Source: Myxococcales bacterium (GTDB lineage Bacteria > Myxococcota_A > Polyangia > Fen-1088). Taken from it: 41,174 nucleotides of DNA. The notes beneath the pieces were generated by a model that saw nothing but the letters and a program-made list of their open reading frames with translations, searched no databases and was not told the DNA's origin. The position numbers were made by a program, and so were the translations under genes. Of the stretch, positions 26,705 through 35,040 are shown in pieces. Location of the stretch: NCBI GenBank assembly GCA_003158455.1, contig PMJO01000092.1, positions 42,826 to 83,999 on the forward strand, in the 5' to 3' direction. Within the stretch, counting starts at the first letter, position 1, and each line of letters begins with the position of its first letter.

Positions 26705-27876
26705 ACGACGTGCCTTTCCCAGTAGCGGCGCAGAAGCCCGGAACGAAAGCGCCATCTGCCCTCCTGCTCGACCAAGTAGCCATCGTTGAGCAGGACGTCC
26801 AAAAGCCAACGAACCGTCTTGCGACGCACGGCAGGGTCTGGGACCTCGCCTGCCAAGCCCTGATCGAGCGACGAGAGGGTCGTGCCTTTGGGATCACGGG
26901 CGCAGGCTGCCAGCATGGCGCGTGCGAAAGCATCCTCAGGGGCGCCCAGTGCCCCACGCAGCCGCTCTTCCCACGAGCTGAAGTACGTTCGCCGTGCCAA
27001 CAGATCCTCGATGGCAGCGTCCAGATGTGCCTCTGACGAGGTCGCGCCCCGGGCGCGGTCGCGCAGAGCGCTAAAGATGACCTGCAGGTGATAGGGAATG
27101 AGCCACTCGGCGTGTTCGCAAATCCGCCGACGTAGCTCCGGCCCAACCTTCATCCGGTAGCTGCGCGCCAGTTCCGTCAAGAATCGGTCGGCGGTTTCTG
27201 CATCGTACGGGCCGAGGCGCCAGTCCCGAAGATCGTTGATGGTGTCCGTCAGGCGGTGTCTTCGGGTGACGCTGTCCAGGCCCACGGACCCGGCGAGGAT
27301 GAAGCGGAGCTTCGCGCTAGCCTCAGGTAGTTGGCGAAGATTCCGAAACCATTGCAAGAAGCTGCGCACGCGCTCGCCCGTGGCATCGTGAGCGGCGATG
27401 GTCAAGACGAAGATCGGAAACTCGTCGATAAGGATCAACCAAGGCTGCTTGGCCTGCAAAATGCCTGCGAATGCGCGGTTGGCCTCATCCTGCCATTCCC
27501 TGGCGCAGCCATCGACATCAACGCCTGTGCCCGCGACCTTGATACCCCGTACCCGCCGCCCGTGCCTCTGGATCCACGTCACGATGGAATTCGGTTTGAG
27601 CTTCTTGCCCGCCTTCGTCTCGTAGATGCTGCGTAGCGCGGCTTCGACGAATTGGGGCTCGTTCTTAGCCGCAGCTACGCTGACGTAGGCTCCTACTGCG
27701 GACTCATCCCGGTTGACGTCTGACGCAAGCGCATGTAGGAGCGACGTCTTGCCCACTCGGCGCGGCGCCAGCAAGAGGATGTGCTCGTCTTCGCAGATGC
27801 GTCTCAGCTCCCGTAATTCGCGATCGCGCCCAAAGAAGTTCTCCCCGTCCACCGGCTTTCCGATGATGTTCTTCAT
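26701..27876 (-). CDS. AAA ATPase (archaeal-type ATPase_2/ORC-like)
   Basis: 391 residues from ATG 27876. I reject the in-frame ATG at 27954 because those extra codons would run through the TGTAC operator-like array. Features are FFGRDRELREL, Walker A APRRVGKTS (37-45), Walker B WLILIDEF (Asp151), sensor LRFILAGSVGL, a LGPYDAETADRFLTEL lid, and a C-terminal winged helix (RRKTVRWLLDVLLNDGYLV, RFRSGLLRRYW). It is the first gene of a two-gene module with the larger ATPase, joined by an ATGA overlap. A stress, defence or regulatory role is possible; no nuclease or toxin gene is adjacent. Confidence 0.87.
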   Translation of the reverse strand: MKNIIGKPVDGENFFGRDRELRELRRICEDEHILLLAPRRVGKTSLLHALASDVNRDESAVGAYVSVAAAKNEPQFVEAALRSIYETKAGKKLKPNSIVTWIQRHGRRVRGIKVAGTGVDVDGCAREWQDEANRAFAGILQAKQPWLILIDEFPIFVLTIAAHDATGERVRSFLQWFRNLRQLPEASAKLRFILAGSVGLDSVTRRHRLTDTINDLRDWRLGPYDAETADRFLTELARSYRMKVGPELRRRICEHAEWLIPYHLQVIFSALRDRARGATSSEAHLDAAIEDLLARRTYFSSWEERLRGALGAPEDAFARAMLAACARDPKGTTLSSLDQGLAGEVPDPAVRRKTVRWLLDVLLNDGYLVEQEGRWRFRSGLLRRYWERHVV

Positions 27877-27893
27877 GGTTTTCCGTCCCCTTT

Positions 27894-27948
27894 CGCGTAC
27901 AGCATGCGCGTTGTACATCACATCCGTTGTACAACATAGCTGTTGTCC
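27894..27948. promoter_or_regulatory. 16-bp-period TGTAC operator-like array
   Basis: GTACA occurs at 27897, 27913 and 27929, and GTTGT at 27910, 27926 and 27942: every step is exactly 16 bp. The central unit GTTGTACAAC (27926-27935) is a perfect palindrome. The array ends 18 bp upstream of the chosen start of the ATPase operon. It is well placed to bind a regulator cooperatively and control that operon. Confidence 0.6.
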
Positions 27949-28105
27949 GCGCAAGGCCCGCTGGAAGACTGCCGGACACTTAACTCAAAAATGCGTCAGT
28001 CCGTCGGTGACCGCCCGTGAGCACAGGATGCGACCGGAACCGGGACCGGGACGAACCACGGCCGGCCAGCGGCAAGCTCAGGGGCGTCGAGTTGCGCCGG
28101 AGATC

Positions 28106-28894
28106 CTACGGCCGTCGCAGGCCGGTGGCACCGTCGAGGAGCAGGTCGAGGACAGCACCCTTCCGATCGCGGGCCACTGGGATGCGAATCTCGCGCGGAG
28201 GTTCGTCGCCGACGACTACCACTGTGTCGCCGTCCTGGTTCTCGATGGCGCGGACGTGCGCGGTGTGCACCAGCCATTGGCGATGGACGCGCAAGAACTC
28301 GCTGCCGAGCGACACTTCGATTGCCGCCAGCGACAGATCGACGTCGAAGCGCCCGCGTGCCGTGTGGACGAACATCAGGCGTTCCGCTGCCTCAAAGGCC
28401 CAAACCTCGTCCCGCGCAAACAAGACCAGCCCCTTCTTGCTGCGTGCGACGACCCGGTCAAGAACCGATCGCGGCGCGGCATGGGCAAGCCGCTGCTGGA
28501 GTCGCATCAGGCACTCCGCCACCCGATCCTCGTGAATCGGCTTGAGCAGATAGTCAGCCACGCCGAGTGCGTACGCCTCGACCGCATGTTGCGAAAGTGC
28601 CGTGGCCAGAACGAAAAGTGGCGCCTGCGGCGTGCCCGCGAGAGTCCGGACCAGATTCATGCCGGCCTCGTCGCCATGGGCGCTGCCGAGGTGAATGTCC
28701 ACGAAGGCGACATCGACGACGATCCCACCGGGAGCCAGCGCTTGCTGCGCCTCCGGAAGCGTCGCCACCGCCGCGGCCACCACGGCCTGCCCGGAGGCGT
28801 GCAACATCTCGACTAGGTAATTGCGCGCCGCCCATTCGTCCTCGACCACGAGCGCGCGCAACCTGCGCGATTTTGGTTCAATCTGCGCGGCCAT
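28106..28894 (-). CDS. LytTR-family response regulator
   Basis: 262 residues. The receiver domain (about 12-130) has acidic pocket VVEDE, phospho-acceptor Asp66 in VAFVDIHLG, and Lys118 in DYLLKPI. The C-terminal LytTR DNA-binding domain (about 148-250) has VWAFEAAERLMFVHT, LGSEFLRVHRQWLVHTAHV and the terminal VARDRKG. LytTR regulators bind pairs of short direct repeats. The ATG overlaps the kinase stop (TGATG), the usual coupling for LytS/LytTR pairs. The cognate kinase is the upstream gene. Confidence 0.93.
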   Translation of the reverse strand: MAAQIEPKSRRLRALVVEDEWAARNYLVEMLHASGQAVVAAAVATLPEAQQALAPGGIVVDVAFVDIHLGSAHGDEAGMNLVRTLAGTPQAPLFVLATALSQHAVEAYALGVADYLLKPIHEDRVAECLMRLQQRLAHAAPRSVLDRVVARSKKGLVLFARDEVWAFEAAERLMFVHTARGRFDVDLSLAAIEVSLGSEFLRVHRQWLVHTAHVRAIENQDGDTVVVVGDEPPREIRIPVARDRKGAVLDLLLDGATGLRRP

Positions 28895-29943
28895 CAGCCT
28901 GCCTCCGGCGAGTGAGGGATCTCGATCGTGGCGCGCGTGCCTGCAGACGATGATTCGAGGCGGAGACTGGCGCCCGGGTGGGCGACGCTGATGCGCTCGC
29001 GAACCAAGCGCAAGCCAAGTCCCTCCTTTGTCCCAGGCAGCATTCCGGGTCCATTGTCCTCGACAACTAGTTGCAGTGTCCGGTCGACAAAGCGCGTGCG
29101 CAGAATCACCACGCCCCCCTCATTCCTGCACAGCGCACCGTGTTTGACGGCGTTCTCCAGCAGCGGCTGGAGCAGGAGCTTGGGCAGTGGAACCGCCGTC
29201 GTCTCCGCAGCGACATCCCATTGAAAGCGGAGAGTGCCTCGGTGCCGTACCTCGAGGATCTCGGCGTAGCGCCGAAGCCAGTTGATGTCGGCCTCGAGCG
29301 GGCGAATCTCGGGCGACGACTCGAGCGCGTCGCGCAGGAGATCACCGAGCGCCGCCAGCAGCCGGCGGGCCACCAGCGGCTCGTCGACGGTGAGGGCGGC
29401 AACCGCGTGGAGCGTGTTGAGCAGAAAGTGGGGTTGCAGGCTGGAGCGTAGCTGCGCGAGCTCCGCCTCTCGGCGGATGCTGTCGGCCGCGAGGCTGCGG
29501 AGCTTGACGTCGCGGATCACGGCAGGAAGACAGAAGACCAGCGCCCACAGTCCTCCGATGCCGAGGCCGATAGAAATGGCGAGGGCGAAGGCTCGCAAGC
29601 TGCTCATCGCAAGATCAGAGTGCAGCCAGACCGTGAGGGCGCCAAACAAGGTGGAGACGACAACGCCCGCAACCAGCATGACGATACGTCCTGTATTCCG
29701 GCTTCGCAGCCAGCGATAGCCAAGCGTGAGGACGGCCGCCTGTACGACCATAACGGTAGACGGAATGATCGTGTGGCGCCACGACGTGCCTTCGAGCGCG
29801 TCGTGCAGGGAGTGAGCGGCGGCAGCAAGCGCCACGGCCCCGAAGGCAAGGGCGAGGTGCCGGGGACTCTCGGATCTCCTGCTCGATGGCCAGGCGGTAT
29901 CGCCGGGAGAGCCGCTAGCGCTGTTTCGTAGCATACCCGACAT
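28894..29943 (-). CDS. LytS-type (His_kinase/PF06580) sensor kinase
   Basis: 349 residues. Roughly four membrane helices lie in residues about 25-150 without an obvious extracellular sensor domain. The kinase core starts with the H-box LRSSLQPHFLLNTLH (phospho-acceptor His in QPHF), then the N-box LLQPLLENAVKHG, the G-box EDNGPGM and GLGLRLVRERI. It partners with the LytTR regulator. The start overlaps the methyltransferase end by 29 bp; a second ATG three codons later (29934) is equally possible. The signal it senses is unknown, perhaps a membrane or redox cue given the DUF4405 gene in the operon. Confidence 0.92.
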   Translation of the reverse strand: MSGMLRNSASGSPGDTAWPSSRRSESPRHLALAFGAVALAAAAHSLHDALEGTSWRHTIIPSTVMVVQAAVLTLGYRWLRSRNTGRIVMLVAGVVVSTLFGALTVWLHSDLAMSSLRAFALAISIGLGIGGLWALVFCLPAVIRDVKLRSLAADSIRREAELAQLRSSLQPHFLLNTLHAVAALTVDEPLVARRLLAALGDLLRDALESSPEIRPLEADINWLRRYAEILEVRHRGTLRFQWDVAAETTAVPLPKLLLQPLLENAVKHGALCRNEGGVVILRTRFVDRTLQLVVEDNGPGMLPGTKEGLGLRLVRERISVAHPGASLRLESSSAGTRATIEIPHSPEAG

Positions 29944-30622
29944 ACGCGACCTTGGGATTTCCGCCGACCTTCATCTCGAAGCCACCATGGTGAAGCCCGA
30001 CCGGCTTGATCCCAGCTATCTCACGGCCAACCAGCCCGTGCCGGGCCATCATCAGAGTGAGATCCTCGGGCTTGATGAACTTGCGCCAATCGTGGACTGC
30101 ATAGGCGTGCTCGGACACGTTCAGACTACGGTACTCCCGGCGGAGTCTCCGGTCGAGAAGCCACGCGATCAGCACCCTCGACAGGAGATTGCGATTGAAG
30201 GTGTCGTAGCAGAACGCGCCGCCGCCCCTGAGGACCCTTGCGACCTGTCCGATCACTTGCTCCAAGTCGTCGACGTGCTCGAGACAGTCGGCACACACCA
30301 CGGCATCGAAGTGTCCGTCGGCGACAGGGATCTCCTCGGCCTTCCCGGACTGGTAGTGGATGCGTAGTCCGCTTGCCGCGGCATGGTCTCGGGCAGCCTG
30401 TAGCGCCCTCTCCGAGATATCGATCCCGGTGACGTTCGCCCCCCGCTTGGCGAACTCTTCGGCGATGATGCCGCCACCGCACCCCACGTCCAGCACGTTC
30501 AGCCCGTCGAGGCACCCGATCTTCTCGTGAAAGTAGTTGAACTTCAACGCCGCCATCCGGAGAAGCGAATGGCGGGGGTTCCACCAGTCCATCTGGCTGT
30601 AGATTTCAAGGCTCTGGGCCAT
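29915..30622 (-). CDS. class I SAM-dependent methyltransferase (UbiG-like)
   Basis: 235 residues from ATG 30622, chosen because its ATG comes one base after the upstream stop (TGAGATG). SAM motif I is VLDVGCGGG (43-51), followed by VTGIDISERALQAAR and DAVVCADCLEHVDD (post-II), with YDTFNRNLLSR and a C-terminal KPVGLHHGGF. The N-terminal EIYSQMDWWNPRHSLLRM is close to UbiG (3-demethylubiquinol O-methyltransferase), whose WWDxxGxFxxLH motif it echoes. Quinone or polyketide-like phenol methylation is plausible; the substrate is not determinable here. Second gene of the four-gene operon. Confidence 0.9.
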   Translation of the reverse strand: MAQSLEIYSQMDWWNPRHSLLRMAALKFNYFHEKIGCLDGLNVLDVGCGGGIIAEEFAKRGANVTGIDISERALQAARDHAAASGLRIHYQSGKAEEIPVADGHFDAVVCADCLEHVDDLEQVIGQVARVLRGGGAFCYDTFNRNLLSRVLIAWLLDRRLRREYRSLNVSEHAYAVHDWRKFIKPEDLTLMMARHGLVGREIAGIKPVGLHHGGFEMKVGGNPKVAYVGYATKQR

Positions 30623-30623
30623 C

Positions 30624-31187
30624 TCACACTTCTCTTTCTTCGACGTTTGACCACGCTGGAATGCAGTGTGCCCATGACCAAAATCCTCGCACAATTGCAC
30701 GCCAGCGATGGCCCACATGGTGCGCGGTCAACCCCAGCATCACGAGTCCAGCAATATTGTGGACGTCGACGAGTTGGTGCCTGATGTGGGACAGTCGTCC
30801 GAGCGAGGACGGGCCCTCGATCGGCGCCGAACCACTGATGAACATCCAAACCGCGATTCCGGTCACCGCGACCGTCCCGAAGGTCGCATACAAAACCAGC
30901 TCCGTGATCGCACGCGACTTGCGCCCGCGCGAGAAGCCGCGCTGCAGCCGTGTCACGAACCCTCCCCAGTTGAGCGCGACGTGAAGGCCGATCCCAGCAA
31001 CCACCATCAACGCTGGCAGCCGGTGGAAGTTCAGCCAGGTGAGGCGAGTGAGCCCGAGCGCAGACGTGCGCAATGCTCCCTCGCCAACGTGGAAGTCGAG
31101 GAACAGAAAGACTCCGCTCGCGAACGTCAGGAACGCGGCGACAAGAAGGACAACATCAACAAGGAACTTGAACTGATTGCGACGCAT
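30624..31187 (-). CDS. DUF4405-type membrane protein (putative b-type haem)
   Basis: 187 residues, about four helices arranged as two similar halves. Each half has His residues placed as in cytochrome b561-like/DUF4405 proteins: FHRLPALMVVAGIGLHVALNW in the first, and HNIAGLVMLGLTAHHVGHRW in the second, so a haem-binding two-helix pair is plausible. It is the first gene of the operon that continues with the methyltransferase, kinase and regulator, with only one base between stop and next start. Electron transfer in the inner membrane is inferred, not shown. Confidence 0.82.
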   Translation of the reverse strand: MRRNQFKFLVDVVLLVAAFLTFASGVFLFLDFHVGEGALRTSALGLTRLTWLNFHRLPALMVVAGIGLHVALNWGGFVTRLQRGFSRGRKSRAITELVLYATFGTVAVTGIAVWMFISGSAPIEGPSSLGRLSHIRHQLVDVHNIAGLVMLGLTAHHVGHRWRAIVRGFWSWAHCIPAWSNVEEREV

Positions 31188-31285
31188 GCCCTCATCATAG
31201 GAAGCGGCGGCAGGAGCCGCGCCGCTGAACCGACGAACCGCGTCCCCTTTCCGACGAACCGTAGTCCGGTGGACACCGGCCGCAG

Positions 31286-31798
31286 CTACTTCACGATCAG
31301 GCCGCAGGCTATGCGATCACCTGCGTTGCCGGCTGGATCGGTCTTCATGTCGTCAGCTTTGGCGTGAATGACCAGTGCGGTTCCCCCGTTGCTGAAGAGC
31401 GAATGGTCGTCTGTACCCAGATTCACGCCCTTGTTGACAATCGTGGCTTTGGCATTGCCCTTTGCATCTGCTGTGAAATTCAGCATATCGCCGGCGTGCG
31501 CGCCCAGCGGATTCTCCAGGCCGTGCTTCTTCCCCTCAGGATTGAAGTGCGGACCGGCGGACTTGAAGTCGGGCGCCTCACATTTCGCGTTCTGATGAAA
31601 ATGGATGGCGTGCTCACCAGGCGGCAATTTGCCCAGGTTGAGCTTCAGTTCGACACCCGAAGTAAGGGGCTTGATCTTGACGGTTCCAACATCCTTGCCC
31701 GTGGCATCCTTGACCGCAACCGTGATTCCACTTCCCTTGGCCACGCTCCCGGCTGACACAAGAGAAAACAGGAAGAACAACAGAATGGTTTTGCGCAT
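31286..31798 (-). CDS. sodC: Cu/Zn superoxide dismutase, exported
   Basis: 170 residues with a signal peptide ([20 protein letters not shown]). Metal ligands and loop motifs are all recognisable: [11 protein letters not shown] (two Cu His and the disulfide Cys), [12 protein letters not shown] (bridging His), GAHAGDMLN (Zn His/Asp region), [11 protein letters not shown] (Cu His) and [13 protein letters not shown] (second disulfide Cys and Arg). It dismutates superoxide in the periplasm. It is a single gene; the neighbouring haem/sensor operon is on the same strand but 98 bp downstream. Confidence 0.95.
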   Translation of the reverse strand: MRKTILLFFLFSLVSAGSVAKGSGITVAVKDATGKDVGTVKIKPLTSGVELKLNLGKLPPGEHAIHFHQNAKCEAPDFKSAGPHFNPEGKKHGLENPLGAHAGDMLNFTADAKGNAKATIVNKGVNLGTDDHSLFSNGGTALVIHAKADDMKTDPAGNAGDRIACGLIVK

Positions 31799-31940
31799 GG
31801 TTGGTAATCCTAGCGCCTAAGATACCCGTGTCCACCATCTACGCTGGTCCACGCCTGGATTTTGTAACATGGGCCTACCCTCGGGCATCCAGACGTCTAG
31901 GGGTGGTTTGCACCTGGATTCTGGAGCAGCCAAGCTGCTC

Positions 31941-33002
31941 TCACGTCTGGCGGGTCGTGCTGTCCGTCGGGGCAGAAGCTTGCAGAAAGCAGTGGGTGCT
32001 GACCCCCAGCCTTCCGTGCATGGCGTAGGCGGTCGCGGTGCAGCCGCCCCGACAACGCTGGGCCTGCTCACAGTCAGCGCACGCACCGGACAATTGTGTG
32101 GGCGTGTAGCGGCGATTGTAGCTGAATCGATTGGGGTCGTTCCACATCGCGACCAGTGATTCTTCGCGCACATTGCCCTCGGTGCAGATATCGGGCAAGG
32201 CCAGACAACCCTTCACCCGGCCGTCACTGGTCACCCCCAGGGCATCCAGTCCGGCGCGGCAGCCGAGCCACGGGCGGGGGAAACCGCCCTGAATCGTGCG
32301 CAATTGCAGGTCATCGCTGGTACCGTATCCGATATTGTCAGTTAGGTGCGGGCGCAGGCCTGGCCGCCGCGCCAAACCCCGGAGCACGCGCAGAAACTCG
32401 GGCATCATGGCTGGCGGTGCGATGAGATGTCGGTTCTCCTCAGCACGGCCCAGGGGCAGGGTCAGCTGCAACTGCCAGCCCAGCACGCCTGCGTCCTCGA
32501 GAATGGGGGCAAGGGATTCCAGTTCCGCGAGGTTGCCCTGGTTCACCTGGCTGGTCACGCCCACCTTGAGTCCAGCCCGGTCGACGAATCGGATGGCGCG
32601 CAGGGCCTGCTCGAAACACCCCGGCACCCGTCGCTGCGCATCGTGGGTGCTAGCGAGTCCGTCGATGCTGATGGTGACTGAATGCAGACCACAATCCCGC
32701 ATCACGGAAGCCACGCTTTCATCGAGACCCTGGCCGCAACTGATCATGTCGACCAACATGTCGCGGGCGCAGCCGGCGCGGACCAGATCGACCCAACCCG
32801 GATAGAGCAGCGGCTCGCCTCCCATCAACGAAATGCGACGGCAGCCCAGATCGGCGAGCGAGCCCACCACGCCCAGCCATTCATCGTGGTCGAGCTCGCG
32901 GGCTCGCGGCGCGCCGGCGTGCGAGCCGCAAGTCTGGCATCGGCACGGGCAGCGCAAGGTCAGTTCCAGCGCGACCACGAACGGTGCGGCCGAGGGCTTC
33001 AT
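31941..33002 (-). CDS. radical SAM/SPASM maturase (second enzyme)
   Basis: 353 residues from ATG 33002, overlapping the first maturase's stop as ATGA. The radical SAM CxxxCxxC motif is CPCRCQTC with Cys18, Cys22 and Cys25. The core continues with RISLMGGEPLLYPGW and SVTISIDGL. The C-terminal SPASM domain carries extra Cys for auxiliary FeS clusters: WLGCRAG, VKGCLALPDIC, and CADCEQAQRCRGGC with a later HCF. SPASM enzymes commonly modify ribosomal peptides or proteins (thioether, C-C or cyclophane links, as in PqqE, AlbA and anSME). Third downstream partner of the twin 303-residue proteins, hence the candidate substrate assignment. Confidence 0.92.
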   Translation of the reverse strand: MKPSAAPFVVALELTLRCPCRCQTCGSHAGAPRARELDHDEWLGVVGSLADLGCRRISLMGGEPLLYPGWVDLVRAGCARDMLVDMISCGQGLDESVASVMRDCGLHSVTISIDGLASTHDAQRRVPGCFEQALRAIRFVDRAGLKVGVTSQVNQGNLAELESLAPILEDAGVLGWQLQLTLPLGRAEENRHLIAPPAMMPEFLRVLRGLARRPGLRPHLTDNIGYGTSDDLQLRTIQGGFPRPWLGCRAGLDALGVTSDGRVKGCLALPDICTEGNVREESLVAMWNDPNRFSYNRRYTPTQLSGACADCEQAQRCRGGCTATAYAMHGRLGVSTHCFLQASAPTDSTTRQT

Positions 33003-34072
33003 CCACAGCCCCCGCGCACGCGGAAAAGACAAAACGGATTTGAATAGATGCTGCCCGTGGTCCAGTAAGCCATGGTGGTGCAGCCCGCGCGGCACAAGGG
33101 TCCCACCCGGCAGCGGCCACAGGGACCGGCAAGTTTGCCGGCATCGAAACGCGTGCTGTAGGCGAAGCGCTCGGCGTCGTTCCAGATCGTGGTAAGCGAT
33201 TCGTCGTGCAGATCACCAGCGTCGAACTCGGGCGGCATGAAGGAGCAGCCTCGCACCCGGCCGTCGTAGGTGATGGCCACGGCGCGAATGCCGGCCTGGC
33301 AGCCATTCCACAGGGACCGGGCGTCCGCGGAGCCGCGCAGGCCCAGTTCGCGTTCGGTGAAGTAGCCGATGGTGTCGCTAACATCGATTCGCGGCGTCCT
33401 TCCCGTGGCGCGCGCGTCGACCAGAAACGCGGTCAAGGTTTCGAGATCCGCGGGCGCAATGACGAACGGTTGCGCCACCTCAAGCACGCGGCCCAAGGGA
33501 ATGACGAGCTGGATTTGCCAGCGTTGCACGCCCAGGCCGGACAGGTAGTCGCGCAGGGCCGGCAGTTCCGCCAGATTCAGCCGATTGACCGCAGTCATGA
33601 CCACGGTCTCGATGCGGGGCAGAGCGCGCTCGACGGCAGCCACGGTCTCGCGCCAAGGGGACGGTCCCGCGCCGGGGCGCAGCCGGATGCGATCGTGGGT
33701 GGCCTGCAGCCCGTCAAGTGAAATGCCGACTGCTGCGACACCGGCGTCCAGAGCGCGGGCCAAGCGTTCTTCATCGAGCAAAGTTCCGTTGGTGATGAGG
33801 GCGGTGCGCAGTCCAACCCCGGTGAAACCGCGACAGAGTCGCTCCCAATCTGGGTGCAACAGCGGCTCGCCTCCCGTGACGTCGACGTGGCGGCAACCGA
33901 GCTGCATCAACTCGTGTGCCACGCTACAAATCCGTTCAGTCGGCAACTCGCGGTGGGAAACTTCGCCGCAGTGGCTTTCACAGTGGATGCAACGCAGGTT
34001 GCACCGACGGGTGATTTCGAAGATGCAAGTGTGCGGCTCGCGCGCCACCCGATCAAGCGGGTGCCGATTCAA
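32999..34072 (-). CDS. radical SAM/SPASM maturase (first enzyme)
   Basis: 357 residues starting at TTG 34072, whose TTGA overlaps the stop of the upstream candidate substrate gene. CxxxCxxC is CNLRCIHC (Cys24, 28, 31). HVDVTGGEPLLHPDW and GISLDGLQATHDR complete the core. The SPASM region has NGCQAG, GCSFMPPEFDAGDLHD, CGRCRVGPLCRAGC and PFCLF. It is clearly paralogous to the second maturase along its full length (similar spacing and SPASM layout). Coupled translation with the substrate gene suggests a dedicated modification enzyme. No separate RRE (peptide-binding) domain is visible. Confidence 0.92.
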   Translation of the reverse strand: MNRHPLDRVAREPHTCIFEITRRCNLRCIHCESHCGEVSHRELPTERICSVAHELMQLGCRHVDVTGGEPLLHPDWERLCRGFTGVGLRTALITNGTLLDEERLARALDAGVAAVGISLDGLQATHDRIRLRPGAGPSPWRETVAAVERALPRIETVVMTAVNRLNLAELPALRDYLSGLGVQRWQIQLVIPLGRVLEVAQPFVIAPADLETLTAFLVDARATGRTPRIDVSDTIGYFTERELGLRGSADARSLWNGCQAGIRAVAITYDGRVRGCSFMPPEFDAGDLHDESLTTIWNDAERFAYSTRFDAGKLAGPCGRCRVGPLCRAGCTTMAYWTTGSIYSNPFCLFRVRGGCG

Positions 34073-34980
34073 ACGAAACGAACCCCGGCGTAGATGATTA
34101 TGGGTTTACAGACCCACGGCGTGTTCGGATCCAAAGACGTCCCGGACGAAGGCGATATTTCGTACATTCCTCCGCAAAGAGTCGACCTGATTAGGCAGCT
34201 AAGTTGGCTCTCAACAAAACTGCAGTCGTCGCCTGCAAATCCCTCGGCCAAGAAGCCCGCCCATGAATCGCCCATTTGCGCCAGGCAAACGAGGATTCCC
34301 TGTTGCGTCTGGTCAGGAATATTGCAGCTATCCATGATGTCCTGGATAGTGACCGCGGCCCCGTCGGACCGACTGGCTGCCACAGCATCTGTAGCGGCCG
34401 CAGCATCTGGAGCGGGAGGCCCGTCAGGGAGCTTGATGTATGGAAGGTCAGGGTTGGCCTCGGGCTTCGCGGCATCAGGGACCTTGGGCGTGATAGGTGC
34501 GTCGGGCAAGCTGGTGACGGTCGAAGCATCAGCGGGGCTCGCATCCTGCGCCTGGGCACGCAGGCCCGAGTCGCCGCAACCGACGCTGGCCGCCCCGCCG
34601 AGAAACAGCAAGAGCCCGAGCGCCGGAGCGGACAGAGCCGCGGCCAGACGGCGAAAGGTTGCCGGCTCTGCCGTCTGGCATGCCAGGGCAGCGCGGATCT
34701 CACGCAGAAGCGCGACGTAGCGTCCACTGTCGAGCAACTCATTGTCGACCAGGGTTCCGGGCGTCGCCGCTTGCCGCATCTTCAGATCGCAGGCCAGGGT
34801 TTCAAGCAGCCCGCGCAACGAGGTCCAGAATATGTCGCACGCGTGGCGAGCGACCAGCGTGGCATGCAGCGCAGCCAGGGTCTCCTCGGTGGTGGCCCAC
34901 GGCTTGACCTTCATTCCGCACATCTCGATCAGAAATGAGCGAATGCGCTGGATGGCGGAGGGAATCATCAGGTTTTCCAT
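34069..34980 (-). CDS. candidate rSAM substrate B: helical N-domain, lipobox-like segment, six-Cys C-domain
   Basis: 303 residues. Residues 1-110 are a helical, presumably cytosolic domain (QRIRSFLIEMCGMKVKPW). Residues 110-135 read like a complete lipoprotein signal (FRRLAAALSAPALG then LLLFLGGAASVGC, Cys135), yet sit mid-protein. Residues 140-208 are an Asp/Ala/Pro linker. The C-terminal domain (209-303) has six Cys (219, 232, 253, 262, 269, 291) and ends NTPWVC followed by IIIYAGVRFV. No family is recognised. The gene precedes and is translationally coupled to the first maturase. The ribosome site GGAGTAGTT is shared with the twin gene. A role as a radical SAM-modified envelope protein is inference. 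Confidence 0.85.
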   Translation of the reverse strand: MENLMIPSAIQRIRSFLIEMCGMKVKPWATTEETLAALHATLVARHACDIFWTSLRGLLETLACDLKMRQAATPGTLVDNELLDSGRYVALLREIRAALACQTAEPATFRRLAAALSAPALGLLLFLGGAASVGCGDSGLRAQAQDASPADASTVTSLPDAPITPKVPDAAKPEANPDLPYIKLPDGPPAPDAAAATDAVAASRSDGAAVTIQDIMDSCNIPDQTQQGILVCLAQMGDSWAGFLAEGFAGDDCSFVESQLSCLIRSTLCGGMYEISPSSGTSLDPNTPWVCKPIIIYAGVRFV

Positions 34981-35016
34981 CTAACTACTCCAGATCATGC
35001 GAAGGAGTGGGGATTT

Positions 35017-35040
35017 ATCAGCAAGCAAATGCCGATTCAA
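35017..35040 (-). pseudogene. vestige of the maturase start after substrate gene A
   Basis: Right after substrate A, the minus strand reads TTGAATCGGCAT then TTGCTTGCTGAT, aligning with the first codons of the real maturase (TTGAATCGGCAC, CCGCTTGAT). The frame (MNRHLLAD versus MNRHPLD) soon ends in unrelated sequence. It marks the breakpoint of the tandem duplication. Confidence 0.6.

Noticed and set aside
24431-27876. The ATPase pair as an established phage-defence system
   Set aside because: No nuclease, protease, toxin or transmembrane effector is fused or adjacent, and no mobile-element boundary is seen. I report it only as a possible module.
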